A stretch of DNA of 64,000 bases from Escarpia spicata (lineage: Eukaryota > Annelida > Polychaeta > Sabellida > Siboglinidae). Positions 45,426 through 56,807 of this stretch are shown piece by piece. The translations under genes and the position numbers were made by a program. A model generated the notes under the pieces. The model searched no databases. It was not told the DNA's origin and saw only the letters and a list, made by a program, of their open reading frames with translations. The DNA is taken from NCBI GenBank assembly GCA_963995525.1, contig OZ023213.1, positions 37,924,571 to 37,988,570 of the forward strand, written 5' to 3'. Position 1 is the stretch's first letter, and the number at the start of each line of letters is the position of its first letter.

Positions 45426-46862
45426 GCAATGGCGACATTCCGCGGAACTTTTCTGGGATCAGACAGCGTTCAATCTTGACGGTGCCAACATCTTTCAGGT
45501 CCTGCTTCACACTTTCCCACATCTGAAACAAGTCATTGTCTGGACTAACTGGAGTGTCCCAATCAAGACCAAAAATCCAGAGCTTCTGAAGCAACATCTT
45601 TGGTCGGATGAGGATTCCTGACAGCATTCCGTAGACATCGTAATAGGATGCAGTCGTCTTGAGAATGTTGCGTTTCGTCGGAGTACATTCGTTGAGGGTT
45701 ACTTCTTTGACACTAAGTGTGTCCTCTACTAGGTTCCAACGTGTACCGAGTGCCATAGCGATGTCATCCTTAGGATAGTACTCGGTGTCACAAACATCTG
45801 ACTTGTTCGACAACCATTTCCGGATCTTGAAGTTCCTCTATCAAGAGCGACGGTAAGATTATGTTTCAGGCGGAGAGTGCCCTCGATCGATCTCTGGGAG
45901 TCGTTCAGATCATCCACGTAGAACTGGTTGGCGACAATACGCTGGATCTCGGAGTCGTCGGTAGCATTATTGGCAGCAACATGACGGAGAACGACAATTG
46001 CTGCTGTAGGAGAAGGTTTGTCACCAAAGGTAACAGTGAGCAGTTCATAAACCTGAATCGGGTCATTTGGATGTTTGCGAAACACGTAACGATGGAAGCG
46101 GGCATCTTCTGTAGTGACTTTGACAGCTTGGAACATCTTACTAATGTCAGCGATCACACCCACTTCGTACTCTCTGAAGCGAAGTGCAACATCAAAGAGG
46201 TTTACATTGAGATTGTCACCTTTGGCAAAGTAGTCATTCAGACAGTTTCCTTGGTACCTAGCCTTGCCGTCGTAGACAACACGTACTGGAGTAGTAACGG
46301 AGTCTTTCATCACTGCGAAATGAGGCAAGAACCACATTTTTTGGCCCTAGCTGATGTCTGCTTCGAATTCTAAAGTCGGCACAAGACGAGCAACTCCACG
46401 GTTGAGTTGATCTTCCATCACTTTCGAGTAAACTTCCCATTCGCGAGGTTTGTTCCGGAACTGCTTCTCCGGGTTCATGAAGCGTTTGACAGCGTAATCG
46501 TAGTTGTTCGGCAAACCTTGCGGTGACTTCCTCCATGGGAGGCGAATCTGGTAGGTACCATCGGTTAGTTGGACTACGCTTTCCTTCATAGTTTGCGTCG
46601 CTAGGTGATCTTGTTCTTCAGTTACACATTTGCAGTGTCTCGGTTCCATGCCCACACGTTCGATGCCTAAGAAATCTTCTACATCACCGATAGCGGACAC
46701 TTGTGTGAAGTTGACTATTGCGTTAGCAAGAATGTCCTCTGTACCACGACCTCCTTGAATGTACCATCCTAATGGGCATCTAACAGCAACTGGATCTTCG
46801 AAGTCTGTACCCATGACACGTTCTTCTGATGTGAGTATGTCACCATTCTCCACACCAAGCAA
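45426..46862 (-). pseudogene. BEL/Pao reverse transcriptase region
   Basis: In order on the minus strand: a segment with MGTDFEDPVAVRCPLGWYIQ (the BEL-type protease-to-RT linker), YQIRLPWRKSPQGLPNNY, an in-frame nonsense codon near 46350, then MKDSVTTPVRVVYDG, GVIADISKMFQAVKV (motif A Asp) and NQFYVDDLNDS (motif C, YVDD). A frameshift near 45830 follows. The next frame carries ALGTRWNLVEDTLSV and a LLQKLWIFGLDWD connection segment, ending at the insertion. The motifs are clear; the enzyme is not functional. Confidence 0.92.
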
Positions 46863-47120
46863 GACATCAATTTTCTCATCGTAAGCTTCAACGATATCGA
46901 TGTCCTCAAGATGAGGATAGCGGCGGAGTTATGAATTGGTGACAATCTGAGCATCACCACATGGTCTCTTCATCTCGGTAAGTCGGACTTCTCTGTTAAA
47001 TGTTCCATCTAGACTTTCGAGGGTACATTCAACGACACGAAGTTTGTGGTTCACAGTAACACCTCCAATCGTTGAACTCTTGCATGTGACAAGTGTCTGA
47101 CTGGGGGATGATTCCTTCAA

Positions 47121-47513
47121 TTATATCAACGATATCTGACTTCCGGTGTCGAGGAGTATCCGGACCTTGGTCTTCTTTGCACCAAAACGTATATATCCCA
47201 TGACGGTTGGCAGAGCACATGTGTCACGTTCCTTGCCTGAACTGCTGGATTCAACCATAGGATTTGAGTTTCTGTAGATCGGCTGAGATTTCGAAGGATG
47301 GAAGTTTTCAGCATTCAAGGCATTGGCACTGATAGATTTCCTATCGAAGTGGTTGTAACCGTCTAGACCATACACACGTGGGCAAATCGATGAAAAGTGA
47401 GTGTTCATACCACAAGTCGGAATCTGACAGTTCGCAATGAATTGACAGTCATCATAGTTGAATGGATGTTTTCCATCCACAGTTGTTATGTCCACATCGG
47501 TAACATATTCCAT
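47121..47513 (-). pseudogene. BEL/Pao Gag end and aspartic protease
   Basis: This frame begins in the tail of Gag, with CQIPTCGMNTHFSSICP (a second cysteine/histidine group). It then reaches YIRFGAKKTKVRILLDTGSQ, where DTG is the retroviral-type aspartic protease active site. The frame stops just past it. More protease/linker sequence is found at 46929-47120 in another frame. Confidence 0.88.
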
Positions 47514-48734
47514 GAGTGTTCATCAAGTCAATTTTCTCGGCTTGTGGGAGATTGCGAAACTTGTAGCAGCCTTTCAAGAAGTGATTCGAGATTTGAGGAT
47601 GAATCGGGCACTTCGGTGTAGACATGGTGTTATATTCCTTCCGAGTATTCACAAAGTCAGATTTCACGCCATAACCTTTTCTTCCTCTAGCTCCAGAGGA
47701 CACCGTAGATTGTCCTGCACTTTTCGATTTCGGTAGAACCGGAGATTGGTTAACACATTCGATTTGCGACTTTGTCTTCTTGAGAAGAATGAGGTGGGAG
47801 TTCAACCATTTGGCTAAACCATAGACTGAGTCTTCCGACTTTCCATCAGCAACTCTTTGTAGAAATAACAGGCAGAGTTCCTCCGATAACTTTCGGCGGA
47901 TTTGTGTGACCAATAGTCGACCGTTTAAGTCTTGCGTCATATGAATGCCCTCTACTTGAGTGATAAAGTTCTGGATGGCTTCAGTGAACTTTTCCATTTC
48001 AGCGAGATTGACTTTTCCTTTTGTAGCGTACGAGTTCAAGTCCTCAAGATCATGTAGAAGAGTATCGACGAGGCGGTCGTCATCCCCATAGGTTTCATTA
48101 AGAATTTCCCAAGCTCTGTTGATGTTGGTACACGGCTTGATTTTCTTCCTCTCGACGGGACGTTGTATGTATTCGACTAGCTGATACACACATTCGGTTT
48201 GGTCTAGGTGTTTAGTGAAATGAATGAAGAGTTCTTTGAACCGCTTGTAGTCACGGATGTCTCCAGAAAATGTTGGAAACTTGAGCTTTTGCATTTGGGC
48301 TGCCGGAACTGGGGCGAGCGGCGCTGGTAAAAGTGGTATCGGTGGTAAGTCTCGGCGCAGAACACTTTCAGCTTTCTTGATGAGTTCATGGATCATATGG
48401 CTCTGTCTCTAACTTCATCAAGGCAGTTGCTTTCAATTTCTGCAATTACTTGTTCTTCAAAGTCCATTTTCTCATCAGTAGCTTCATCATCTAACACTAA
48501 CGCACTGCATTTCAATGTGATAAAATGTTCGTTGTCGACGTGTAGAACATCCAACTCTTTTCGAATACATTCAGCGAGATGTCGAAATTCAGTACTTGGA
48601 AGTCCCTCATCAGCTTTCAATAACGAATCACCTTCCTTGATGAAATTCGTAATGTTGCGTTTGGTACTGGCACGGTCGCTCTTAGCTTTATTCAAAGTCT
48701 TAGGAACAGTCTCTATTTCACCGTGATCCGACAT
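47452..48734 (-). pseudogene. BEL/Pao Gag
   Basis: Gag starts at the ATG at 48732-48734 (MSDHGEIETV) with a coiled, acidic N-terminal part of ~113 codons. It shifts frame where ATATGATC overlaps near 48395, then continues for ~314 codons. That part includes KFPTFSGDIRDYKRFKELF, the conserved core of the Gag-like domain of BEL/Pao elements, and a Cys/His zinc region (CPIHPQISNHFLKGCYKFR, then ICYRCG). A second shift near 47500 leads into the protease frame. The protein would package element RNA. Confidence 0.9.
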
Positions 48735-48923
48735 GATTGCGGTGAATTTCGGTGTCGGTAATTATGGCGATGACGGCGCACCATACATCGGAAATCGCTG
48801 AACGCTCGGCGTCGATAAGCTTGAGAGTGGAAAACGAAGGCTAGCGGTGAATTTCCACCACAATGACAGGCCAGCGTAACCGACCTTCAAGCGGCGAATG
48901 TACAAAGTACAAATTGAATAAGA

Positions 48924-49105
48924 TGTTACGGAATCTACGTTAATTAAACACAATGAATAAATTATAAGTTTTTATTCAATTTGTGTAAACACAGCGGTCG
49001 CCATATTTACCGGAACTCACCAGTGTAAAACGAAAATACGAACTCGGAACCCACAAACACACCCGAAAATTTACATTTGCGACGGCCGACGGAAACACTG
49101 TAACA
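48924..49105 (-). repeat. BEL/Pao 5' LTR
   Basis: The 182-bp partner of 42971-43152. In element orientation it is upstream of gag and would hold the promoter. Confidence 0.95.
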
Positions 49106-49480
49106 GGTTGAATGTGAGGCAATGGGGGAGTGATGGACGTGGGTGTGTGGGATGCGTGCGAGTATGTGCGTGCGTGTGTGTGTGCGTGTGTGTGCGCGCG
49201 CGTGTGTGTGCGTGTTCATATATATTGCCTAAGTGATTTCTGCTTATATTTATGCTTACATTATTATTTAATTTATTGGCGTGTGTGTGTGCGTGTTCAT
49301 ATATATTGCCTAAGTGATTTCTGCTTATATTTATGCTTACATTATTATTTAATTTATTGGCTGTATAAGTGTATGACTTTCTGGGTACAAGTCCGAAACT
49401 GTAACATATTCCTATGCTTGTATTGCATTTTACAGCATTGACACATGACAATAAACTTCTCTTATCTTATTATCTTATCT
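49106..49480 (+). repeat. LINE 3'UTR, part after the BEL/Pao insertion
   Basis: GT-rich UTR sequence with an 81-bp tandem duplication (49199-49279 and 49280-49360; unit contains TGTTCATATATATTGCC). It then runs to GACAATAAACTTCTC and TTATCTTATTATCTTATC, the likely 3' end of the LINE whose coding end is at 42655-42838. Confidence 0.6.
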
Positions 49481-49612
49481 TATTTGCGAATTTTTGATAT
49501 TGTCCGAACAGCAATGGTCGCCACTGTTGATACGTGACGTTTTCGCGAATGCGCTACATCTACATCGTCAGGTGTGCAAACGCTAGCATTGTGCCAAATG
49601 TTACATTTTATG
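49426..49612 (+). repeat. 187-bp block, copy 2
   Basis: Nearly identical to 45239-45425. Here it is continuous with the longer LINE 3'UTR on its left, which makes it the more likely source. Confidence 0.88.
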
Positions 49613-49764
49613 ATTAAATGCACAATCCATTGATATCGCTACAGGAATTGTCTAAACTCCGCTAGCCCGAAATGGTTCCTCTTGTCAGGTTCCGATTGTC
49701 CACTACTCGGGATGCACATTCAAAATGATGACACCAAGTTCGAGAGTCTGACATTTAAGTTATC

Positions 49765-49768
49765 AACA

Positions 49769-49844
<76 letters not shown>

Positions 49845-49964
49845 AATAATAATAAGGAATTTGTAAACAAACATACTTTTCATTAACATTTTAGCGGGTT
49901 CTGAAACAAAAACTTCTTGTTGAATTAACGTATGTATTAATGGTGCATAGACACACGCACGCAC

Positions 49965-49996
<32 letters not shown>

Positions 49997-50012
49997 GCAC
50001 AGCATGGTACTC
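49765..50012 (+). repeat. CA array and CACACG array
   Basis: (CA)n at about 49768-49841, then AATAATAAT. A second tract of ACGCACACGC units follows at about 49950-50000. A (GCAC)n run lies at 50578-50635. Confidence 0.93.
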
Positions 50013-50387
50013 CAGATGTGGTCTGTGTCCGAAATATTTTAGATGGTTCCTTTTACCTCCTGGTCTTCCTTCCCCTTACAGTATTGCAGGATAAACAAAA
50101 ATAAATCAGTAGATAAACGTGTTAGTGAAATGACGTCATAATTCACAAATGAGCATCTGTGAAATAAGACGACGTGTTGCCAGGAAAACAGCAGTTAATC
50201 TTTGATTGTAAGGCAAGGCACCACAGGAAGAGAGCGGAGACAAACTACCTAATTAACCGTAATATTGAGAGGACGCGACAGGGGCAGTACTGGACATTGT
50301 CCGATTATACATAGTCAGTCGGTGATTAGCAGAACATCTGGTGTCCACGGAGAGTAACAACAACTAATTACACGTACCACTTTCATT

Positions 50388-50550
50388 CACCCTACGTTGC
50401 CTGTGTCTTTCGGAAGAGACTATATAAGCCGTTGGTCCCTTCTATCGGATGTCTGTGCCACAGAAAATAAATGATCCCATGCAGGGAACTGGAAAAACCT
50501 GAGCTGGGGTCTCATTCTCTAAACTCCCAGTAGCCTTAATGCTACCAAAT
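50388..50550 (+). repeat. SINE-like remnant
   Basis: TTCACCCTACGTTGC near 50388 matches TTCACTCTACGTTGC in the SINE body at 13967. It is followed by CCACAGAAAATAAATGATCC, the kind of conserved body seen in dispersed SINE families. The tRNA-like head is not found. The rest of 50013-51744 holds no gene I can support; GGGGCCGTTTTCACGAG at 51281 resembles a MITE end. Confidence 0.45.
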
Positions 50551-51744
50551 GATTGTGGGCATCTACGGAAAAAAGAATGCACGCACGCACGCACGCAAGC
50601 ACGTATTCACGCACGCACGCACACACACACACACACGTTAGCGCGATTATAGTTAGATATTAATACCACTTTGACCTCTCCAATAAGGAACGATAATGAA
50701 AATAGACAGTGTTACGTTTCACCTATGCATGGATGAGTCTTGACGCATACACGTTAGCATTTAGATATAAATGCACTGTAACTAATATGTGTTTAAATCC
50801 TGTTTTTACAAAAACCACGAATGGCTTGTTTTATCTTTGACAATATCCAATTCAACTGGACCAAACATATATATTATTCCTGTACGTTTTACCAGAACTC
50901 AACGACATATTAAATTAAACTATTTAAATGCTCATCATGGATCTGGCAATAAAACTACTCAAGATATGCTTGCTTAGCTGTCTGCACATGAAAATAATGT
51001 TCTCTTCAGCGCATTGATAGCAAAAATGCCCGTCACCTGACGGGAAGCCTTGGTAGTTGACAGTCGTGATAGTAATATTCACGACATGTTAGCAAACACA
51101 CATCATCATAATTACATAAACACTATAATGCGCTCGCAGTTACTGGTTGCTTGCTCAAAATTACGACGTGATAGTGTACAATTGTTAAATAACATTCGTG
51201 TCGCTATGCTATTGGCATGGGGCTAGACATAAGCATTATTGTGTCGGCGTCTACTTCATATTGCCAAATGTATGATGCAGGGGCCGTTTTCACGAGGTAC
51301 ATACCGCACGTGGTTCGTGCGACTGTTAGGTTATGTTTTACGTTTTATGTTCCGAACAACTGATTTAGCCCGTAAAAGGTGAGAATCTTGACGTATATGG
51401 GGTATTAAAAAAAATATATAGGTCTTACGTCCTACTCCATGGGTCGTAGATTAATCCTTAAAAGTTTGGCGCTCGAGGTTCAAGTCGTCTAAAAGGAAAA
51501 CGTTAACCTATCCGCATGCATACGCTAGCTCGATTATAAGTAGACACCAAGTCAGCAGTAGACGCATTTAGCAAAGTCCAAAAACCGTGTAGCATTATGT
51601 GTGGGTAGGTGGCGGATTGGTCGTGTTTTGGATCGCCCCAAATCGCAAGTCCCACGCTACGTAATGCTTGGGTGTGGGTGGTTCATAAGAATACGAAACA
51701 CTACACGTTTTTTTGTGGACACTGCGAACTTATGAGATTATCCC

Positions 51745-51880
51745 TTAGCGAGATGCGGGATTAGCGGCCTTTCAATCAGGTCAGCACGAGAAAATTAAAT
51801 GCAATATCGGACAAAGGACACTGGCGGCACTCGTTTCGGAGGCCGGCGCTTCGTTAGCCCGGAATTCTAAAGAGCTCTAA
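51745..51880 (-). repeat. Old repeat family R3, copy 1
   Basis: Inverted relative to 62995-63125. Read on the minus strand, the landmarks are CTCTTTAGAATTCC, GCTAACGAAGCGCC, TTGCATTTAATTTTCTCG and CCGCTAATCCCGCAT, each with a close match in the same order in the other copy. No coding frame is shared. From 51881 to 53927 I see no gene. Confidence 0.55.
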
Positions 51881-53927
51881 CGACTTCTCAACACAAAGAA
51901 CACTCGATTCCAGTGCAGCTTCGTCTAACACCTCTGCCCGTCCTTAACGCCTCCTGTGGGACATCTGCAGCCACGACCGCTGCTGTAGCGAGAAGATCGT
52001 GACAGATGGATGTGCGGAAAATGACGCGTAAATAATTGGCTAATTGGAAATTTTGACAAACGACATGAGTATTTGTTTTCTATTGTTTCGTCCGGAAAAT
52101 CTGATGCTATCTGCTTTTCGCCGAAGGAGAATATACTGGTGTGCAATTTTACACTTAGTTTTATTTAGATTAATCGTTTTCTGGGAAGTTCGATGTTTCC
52201 CGATATGTTGGACATTAAATTAATATAAATGCACAGTGACTAGAAATAATAATCTAAATTGACGGTCAATGTGGTTTTAGTACAAATAGCCATGGAAATC
52301 AGTATAACTTATAACAACTTCTGTGTCCACAATTAATAGCTGTATATAAGGCACGCGGTGTAATAATAATAATCCAACTATAACCGAGCTACGGTATCGT
52401 ACCATTTTCCTGCTATGTGCATTTGTATGTCGGGCACCAATTTTCAGGGATTAATCTGTGACCCCACGAATGAAACGTATCATATTTATTGCTTTGAAAT
52501 ACCCCGTATGTCAAGGGTTCTTAGTGGTGTTGATGGTTAATCAAATGTTCGCAACGTAAACCGTAACTAGTAACACTCGTAGAAACCACGCGCGTGCGGC
52601 GAATACTTCGGGAAATCGGCCGTTGCGTCATAGACTAGGTGTTTGGCGAAATAAAGTAGACGCTGACACAACAGGCTTACGTCTACCCTAATGCCAATTC
52701 CATAGCACGACGGATATTATTTTATTATTCTACACTATCACGACTATGGCCTATCGATGGATGTGGACTTCACTTTCTCTCCGACCTTCGACATTTTGAG
52801 CACACAACGAGTATTGCAGCAGTGCGTGCCACGGTTGTTTCTGGTTGTACGTTTGACGTGCGCTCAAACATTCCCGTACCAAGCGCATTATGGTGTTTAT
52901 GTAAATATGTTGTATGTGTTCCTTGTATTTAGCAAATATTGCTGTCACTTCAGTGAACTATCAAGTTATTCCGTTCAGGGATGAGCATTTTTGTTAGCGA
53001 TAATAATACAACTTTTATATTGGTCCGGATGTAGGTTTAAAGGTCCCTCCACAAATCAAACTTTGCACTCGTCTCATTTCAGCCTAATTGTACTCAAAAT
53101 AAAACTTACCTACTATTATCTACATATTAAATTGTTTGTAAAAAATGTGTATGTTTTTATTTTTGTAAAAATCGTTGGATAAACTATTGCATTATTTTTA
53201 TCGGGTCGGGTATGATATCTGAGGGGAAATTTTAAACTGGCACCACCACAAACAATAACATAATGCTATTCACTCAGTCGCAAGGTACACGATCTAGAAA
53301 TAAAAGTTCATTATTAGTATGATTTTAACAAAAGCACGCACCCTTTTAGTAATCCAAATGAGCGTAATGATTCCACTATTCGCGCACGATATAGTTGAAC
53401 TTCAACGAACCTTATTCGTGATGATTGAATTCAACTGAGGACGGAATATTGTAAATACATCCAGCGACGTCAAGTGGTCGTTATTGACAACAACCAAGAT
53501 GTCGATTCAGGTACAGTTTTAGATGAAAGTTGTAATTTCTTTAAAGTCACGGTGATTAATTAATAGTTAAAAAACCTTTTTTAAAGACGAATATTAATAA
53601 AATTATATAGATTTTCGTGATAAAAACTCAACGATACCCGTATACAAATAGTGCTTATGAAATGTCAGCTCGACATATTCAAGTCGAAAATAAGCCAAAC
53701 CATGCTTGTCATTTAATTATATAATTATTATGGATTTTTTTATTAAACACAAACGTGTTTAGCGCAACATTCCCAGTCAGCAGAATTGTACCCTGAGTCA
53801 CGTTGATCATTCATCAGAATTTCCCCATACCGATCCGCCAAAAAAATTGACAAAACGAATCTCGTTGAATCTCACTGAGTCACGTAACGCATCGACGCAG
53901 TTCGCACCACGCGGTATCGCGGTATCT

Positions 53928-54230
53928 GTAGACGGGTGAGCATTGACAGTCGCTTAATATTCCATTGTCGCTGCATCCCTGGGGAAGACATAATCCTGTC
54001 AAGCGACAAGAAATAAATTCCCCGGGAACACGGCTATGCTAAACGGTCTTTTAAGAAGTTGGCGAGCCGGATACTGCCGTCTGATTCGCTTTGTTCCCGG
54101 CAGCGTACGTGAGTCAGCAGTAGATGTGTCCATCATAGCCAAGCAATAAATCTTCGTCCTTTAGCGCCGCACCAGAACGCTTTAATGGTAAATTAGAGAT
54201 TTGATACGTCATCGCTGAGCCGAACAAGCC
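53928..54230 (-). repeat. Inverted repeat R4, left copy
   Basis: About 300 bp that match 58428-58738 in reverse. Highly similar stretches include the region around AGCGACAAGAAATAAATTCC, CACGG(C/T)TATGCTAAACG and CTGCTGACTCACG. Indels that are not multiples of three argue against a shared protein. Confidence 0.75.
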
Positions 54231-54639
54231 AGATGACTTCCGACGCGTCGTGACGGAGGTTGAAGACATTGCTGTTTTACGTGATGACAGAACAGAGTTG
54301 CACCAGGATAACATCCACCAGTACTGACATGTTAAATATAATCATATAATTATAAGATGCCTACTTCATATCGTTACACTTAAAACGGCAAAGCAAGAAA
54401 GGCCAACATGTGTGGCCAATGGTCGAAAGAAGCGAATGCATATGGGATATAGAAGAAACTGCCTAACTATCCCCAAACATACCGTATTATAACAAATTGA
54501 ATAACATAAATTGAATCATAATTAATTTGTTATTGGAAACTTTTCAATTGGATTGTGCATACATTCACGATAAAATAAACAAAACAACACGTGTATAGCA
54601 TTACGTTATAAACCACACAAAATTATGTTAAGCTAATTA

Positions 54640-56035
54640 CAGAACAACAGGGAATTGGCTTCGAAGCTTATTCAAAACAATTTGGGAACAAGAAAAAGTA
54701 CCAAAGACGTGGAAACAGGGACTGATTGTTAAAATGCCAAAGTAAGGTAACCTTACAAAGTGCGGAAATTGGAGAGGAATTACTCTAACATCTGAACCCA
54801 GTAAAGTGTTCGGAAGAGTGATAATAGACAGAATAACAGATGGAGTTGACAACAAGTTGAGAAATGAACAAGCAGACTTCAGAGAAAGATGAAGCACAGT
54901 TGAGCAGATAGTCATCCTTTGAAACACAGTAGAACAGGTAGTGGAATGGCAAGCAACGTTATATGTAACTTTTGTAGACTTCGAAAAGGCATTTGACTCC
55001 GTGCGCCAAGAGAACCTTTGGGAAATCATGGCGAGTTACGGAATCCTACACAAGATAATCAGAATGATCCAGATTTTGTACGAGGAGAGTGAATGTGCAG
55101 TGTTAGATGAAGGTAAACAATCTGATTGGTTCAAGGTAAAAACTGGAGTTAGGCAAGGAGACGTAATGTCCGGATTTCTTTTCGTGATGGTAATCGACTG
55201 GATAAAGAGGAAACCAACTAAAGAAAACAACACAGAGATAAGATAGAGATTAATGTCAAAACTTGATGACTTGGACTTCGAATATGACATTGCGCTTATG
55301 TCATCAAGTTACAGACACATGCAAGCAAAGGCAACAAAGATGAATGCATTTGCATACACAAAATCGGCCTAAAATTCAATAAAAAGAAAACTGAAGTATT
55401 GAGGATCAACAGCAAATGCAACAACAGAATACAGATTGATGACCAACAACTGAATGAAGTAGAGAAACATACATACCTGGGCGCAAACGTCAGCAAGCAA
55501 GGAGGAAGGGGTGAAGATATTATCAACAGAATACGAAAAGCAAGGATATCATTCATGAAACTCAAGCAGATATAGAGCTCAAAACTAAAAACTAAACTCA
55601 GATTATACAATACTCTGGTCAAATCAGTGTTATTATACGGATGTGAAAATTCAACTGTTTCAGAAGAATTTTAAAAATTAGATGGCCAGTAGTCATTTTC
55701 GAACAAAGACATTGAGAACATAACAGCAGAAGAGAAGATCAGCACAGAAGTACAGAGAAGAAGGTGGAATTGGATCGGGCATGTGCTGAGAAAGAAGGAC
55801 CACAACCACTGCCTGACAGCACTGACATGGACGCCGGAAGGAACTAGAAAAGTTGGTCGGCCAAAAACAACGTGGAGAACCACAGTGGAAAAAGAATGAA
55901 AACAACTGGGCTGGGCAACTTGGAGCAAAGCCAGACACATATCTGTTGACAGGGCGAGCTGGCGGAGTCGCACAGCAGCCTTTATGGGCCACAAGGCCCG
56001 AAGAGGGTATGTAAGGTAAACTAAGTTACAGAACA
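54640..56035 (+). pseudogene. RTE-like LINE, reverse transcriptase and C-terminus
   Basis: Visible in order: a degraded fingers region (NWRGITLTS type, about 54770), VDFEKAFDSVRQENLW (motif A), SDWFKVKTGVRQGDVMSGFL (motif B), a decayed motif C near 55275 reading FEYDIAL where FADDIAL is expected, [58 protein letters not shown] and a final WRSRTAAF. Stops and frame changes occur throughout, and the FADD box is lost. The 5' endonuclease part is absent. It lies between the two R4 copies. Confidence 0.87.
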
Positions 56036-56418
56036 TTTTGTACATGATAAAAGTAATGTAATTACACTAAAATTACACTGTAAATTCACCAAAACGACCC
56101 GTGAACACAACACACACAATTTGAGCGCTTTATATTAAAAAGTGTGCATTATAATTGCACTAGTAACTTTCATTAAAATTAAGAAAAATTAATCACATTA
56201 ACACGAACTAAATATTACTATAAATAGTGCAATTATCTTTTAAGACATACACGCTAATAGTATGGATACTTTTCTTTTGACATCCCCGTTTTCTCTTGCC
56301 ATCTGGGGCTCCTTACCTGCCAGCTCTTCGAATGGTGATATGACGAGGACAACCCATAGACAGAAGCAAAAAAAGCATGTGTTTGAAATGTTCCGTAGGC
56401 ACTTGTGTTTAATATAAT

Positions 56419-56807
56419 ATGCCAACAAACCTTTTTAGAGTAATTTGGGTGTGCTGAATCTCAAAATGTCGGCAATCAGAGCGACGGGTCCATGACTCCC
56501 TATATTTTGAAAACCTCAAAATGACGCCTAATTGACCCCCGAATATAAAACAACACCCTTCTAATCGCATATTATTGATCACATAAAAAAACTAACCCAT
56601 TTTGGCAATGTTGTGTGGGAGATGACCCACGCAATTACAAAAATACCAAACTACGTCAGTTTTATACACGAAAATAAATATAGATGAATGCCGTTCTGGG
56701 TAACGTAATATTAATCACGTAATGTAATGATAACAAGACAAATAAGAGACAGGACAGATTTGTTTGATTCAGCACACCCAAATTACCCTAAAAACGTTTG
56801 TTGACAT
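56419..56807. mobile_element. MITE with ~42-bp inverted ends
   Basis: The left end TGCCAACAAACCTTTTTAG ... GGTGTGCTGAATC and the right end GATTCAGCACACC ... AAAACGTTTGTTGACA are inverted copies with few mismatches, about 390 bp apart. There is no transposase frame. The flanks are AT-rich, so a TA-containing target duplication is possible but not clear. Confidence 0.87.

Larger units (their letters stand above)
42971..49105 (-). mobile_element. BEL/Pao LTR retrotransposon, dead
   Basis: The element is 6135 bp on the minus strand, with two 182-bp LTRs that begin TGTTAC and end GTAACA. The five bases outside are GCTTG on the left and GGTTG on the right, perhaps a target duplication with one change. 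The order is gag, protease, RT, RNase H, integrase, C-terminal extension. This order and the domain types place it in BEL/Pao. At least three frameshifts, several stops and a 187-bp insertion inactivate it. A primer-binding site is not obvious next to the 5' LTR. Confidence 0.93.

Noticed and set aside
45229..45428. ATGGCA direct repeat as target duplication of the 187-bp block
   Set aside because: The similarity to the second copy does not begin or end at ATGGCA, and removing the block with one ATGGCA copy leaves pol out of frame with the RNase H Asp motif missing. Chance or a deletion-associated insertion fits better.
54114..54314. 66-codon minus frame in repeat R4
   Set aside because: The matching region of the other R4 copy has indels that are not multiples of three, so the frame is not conserved.
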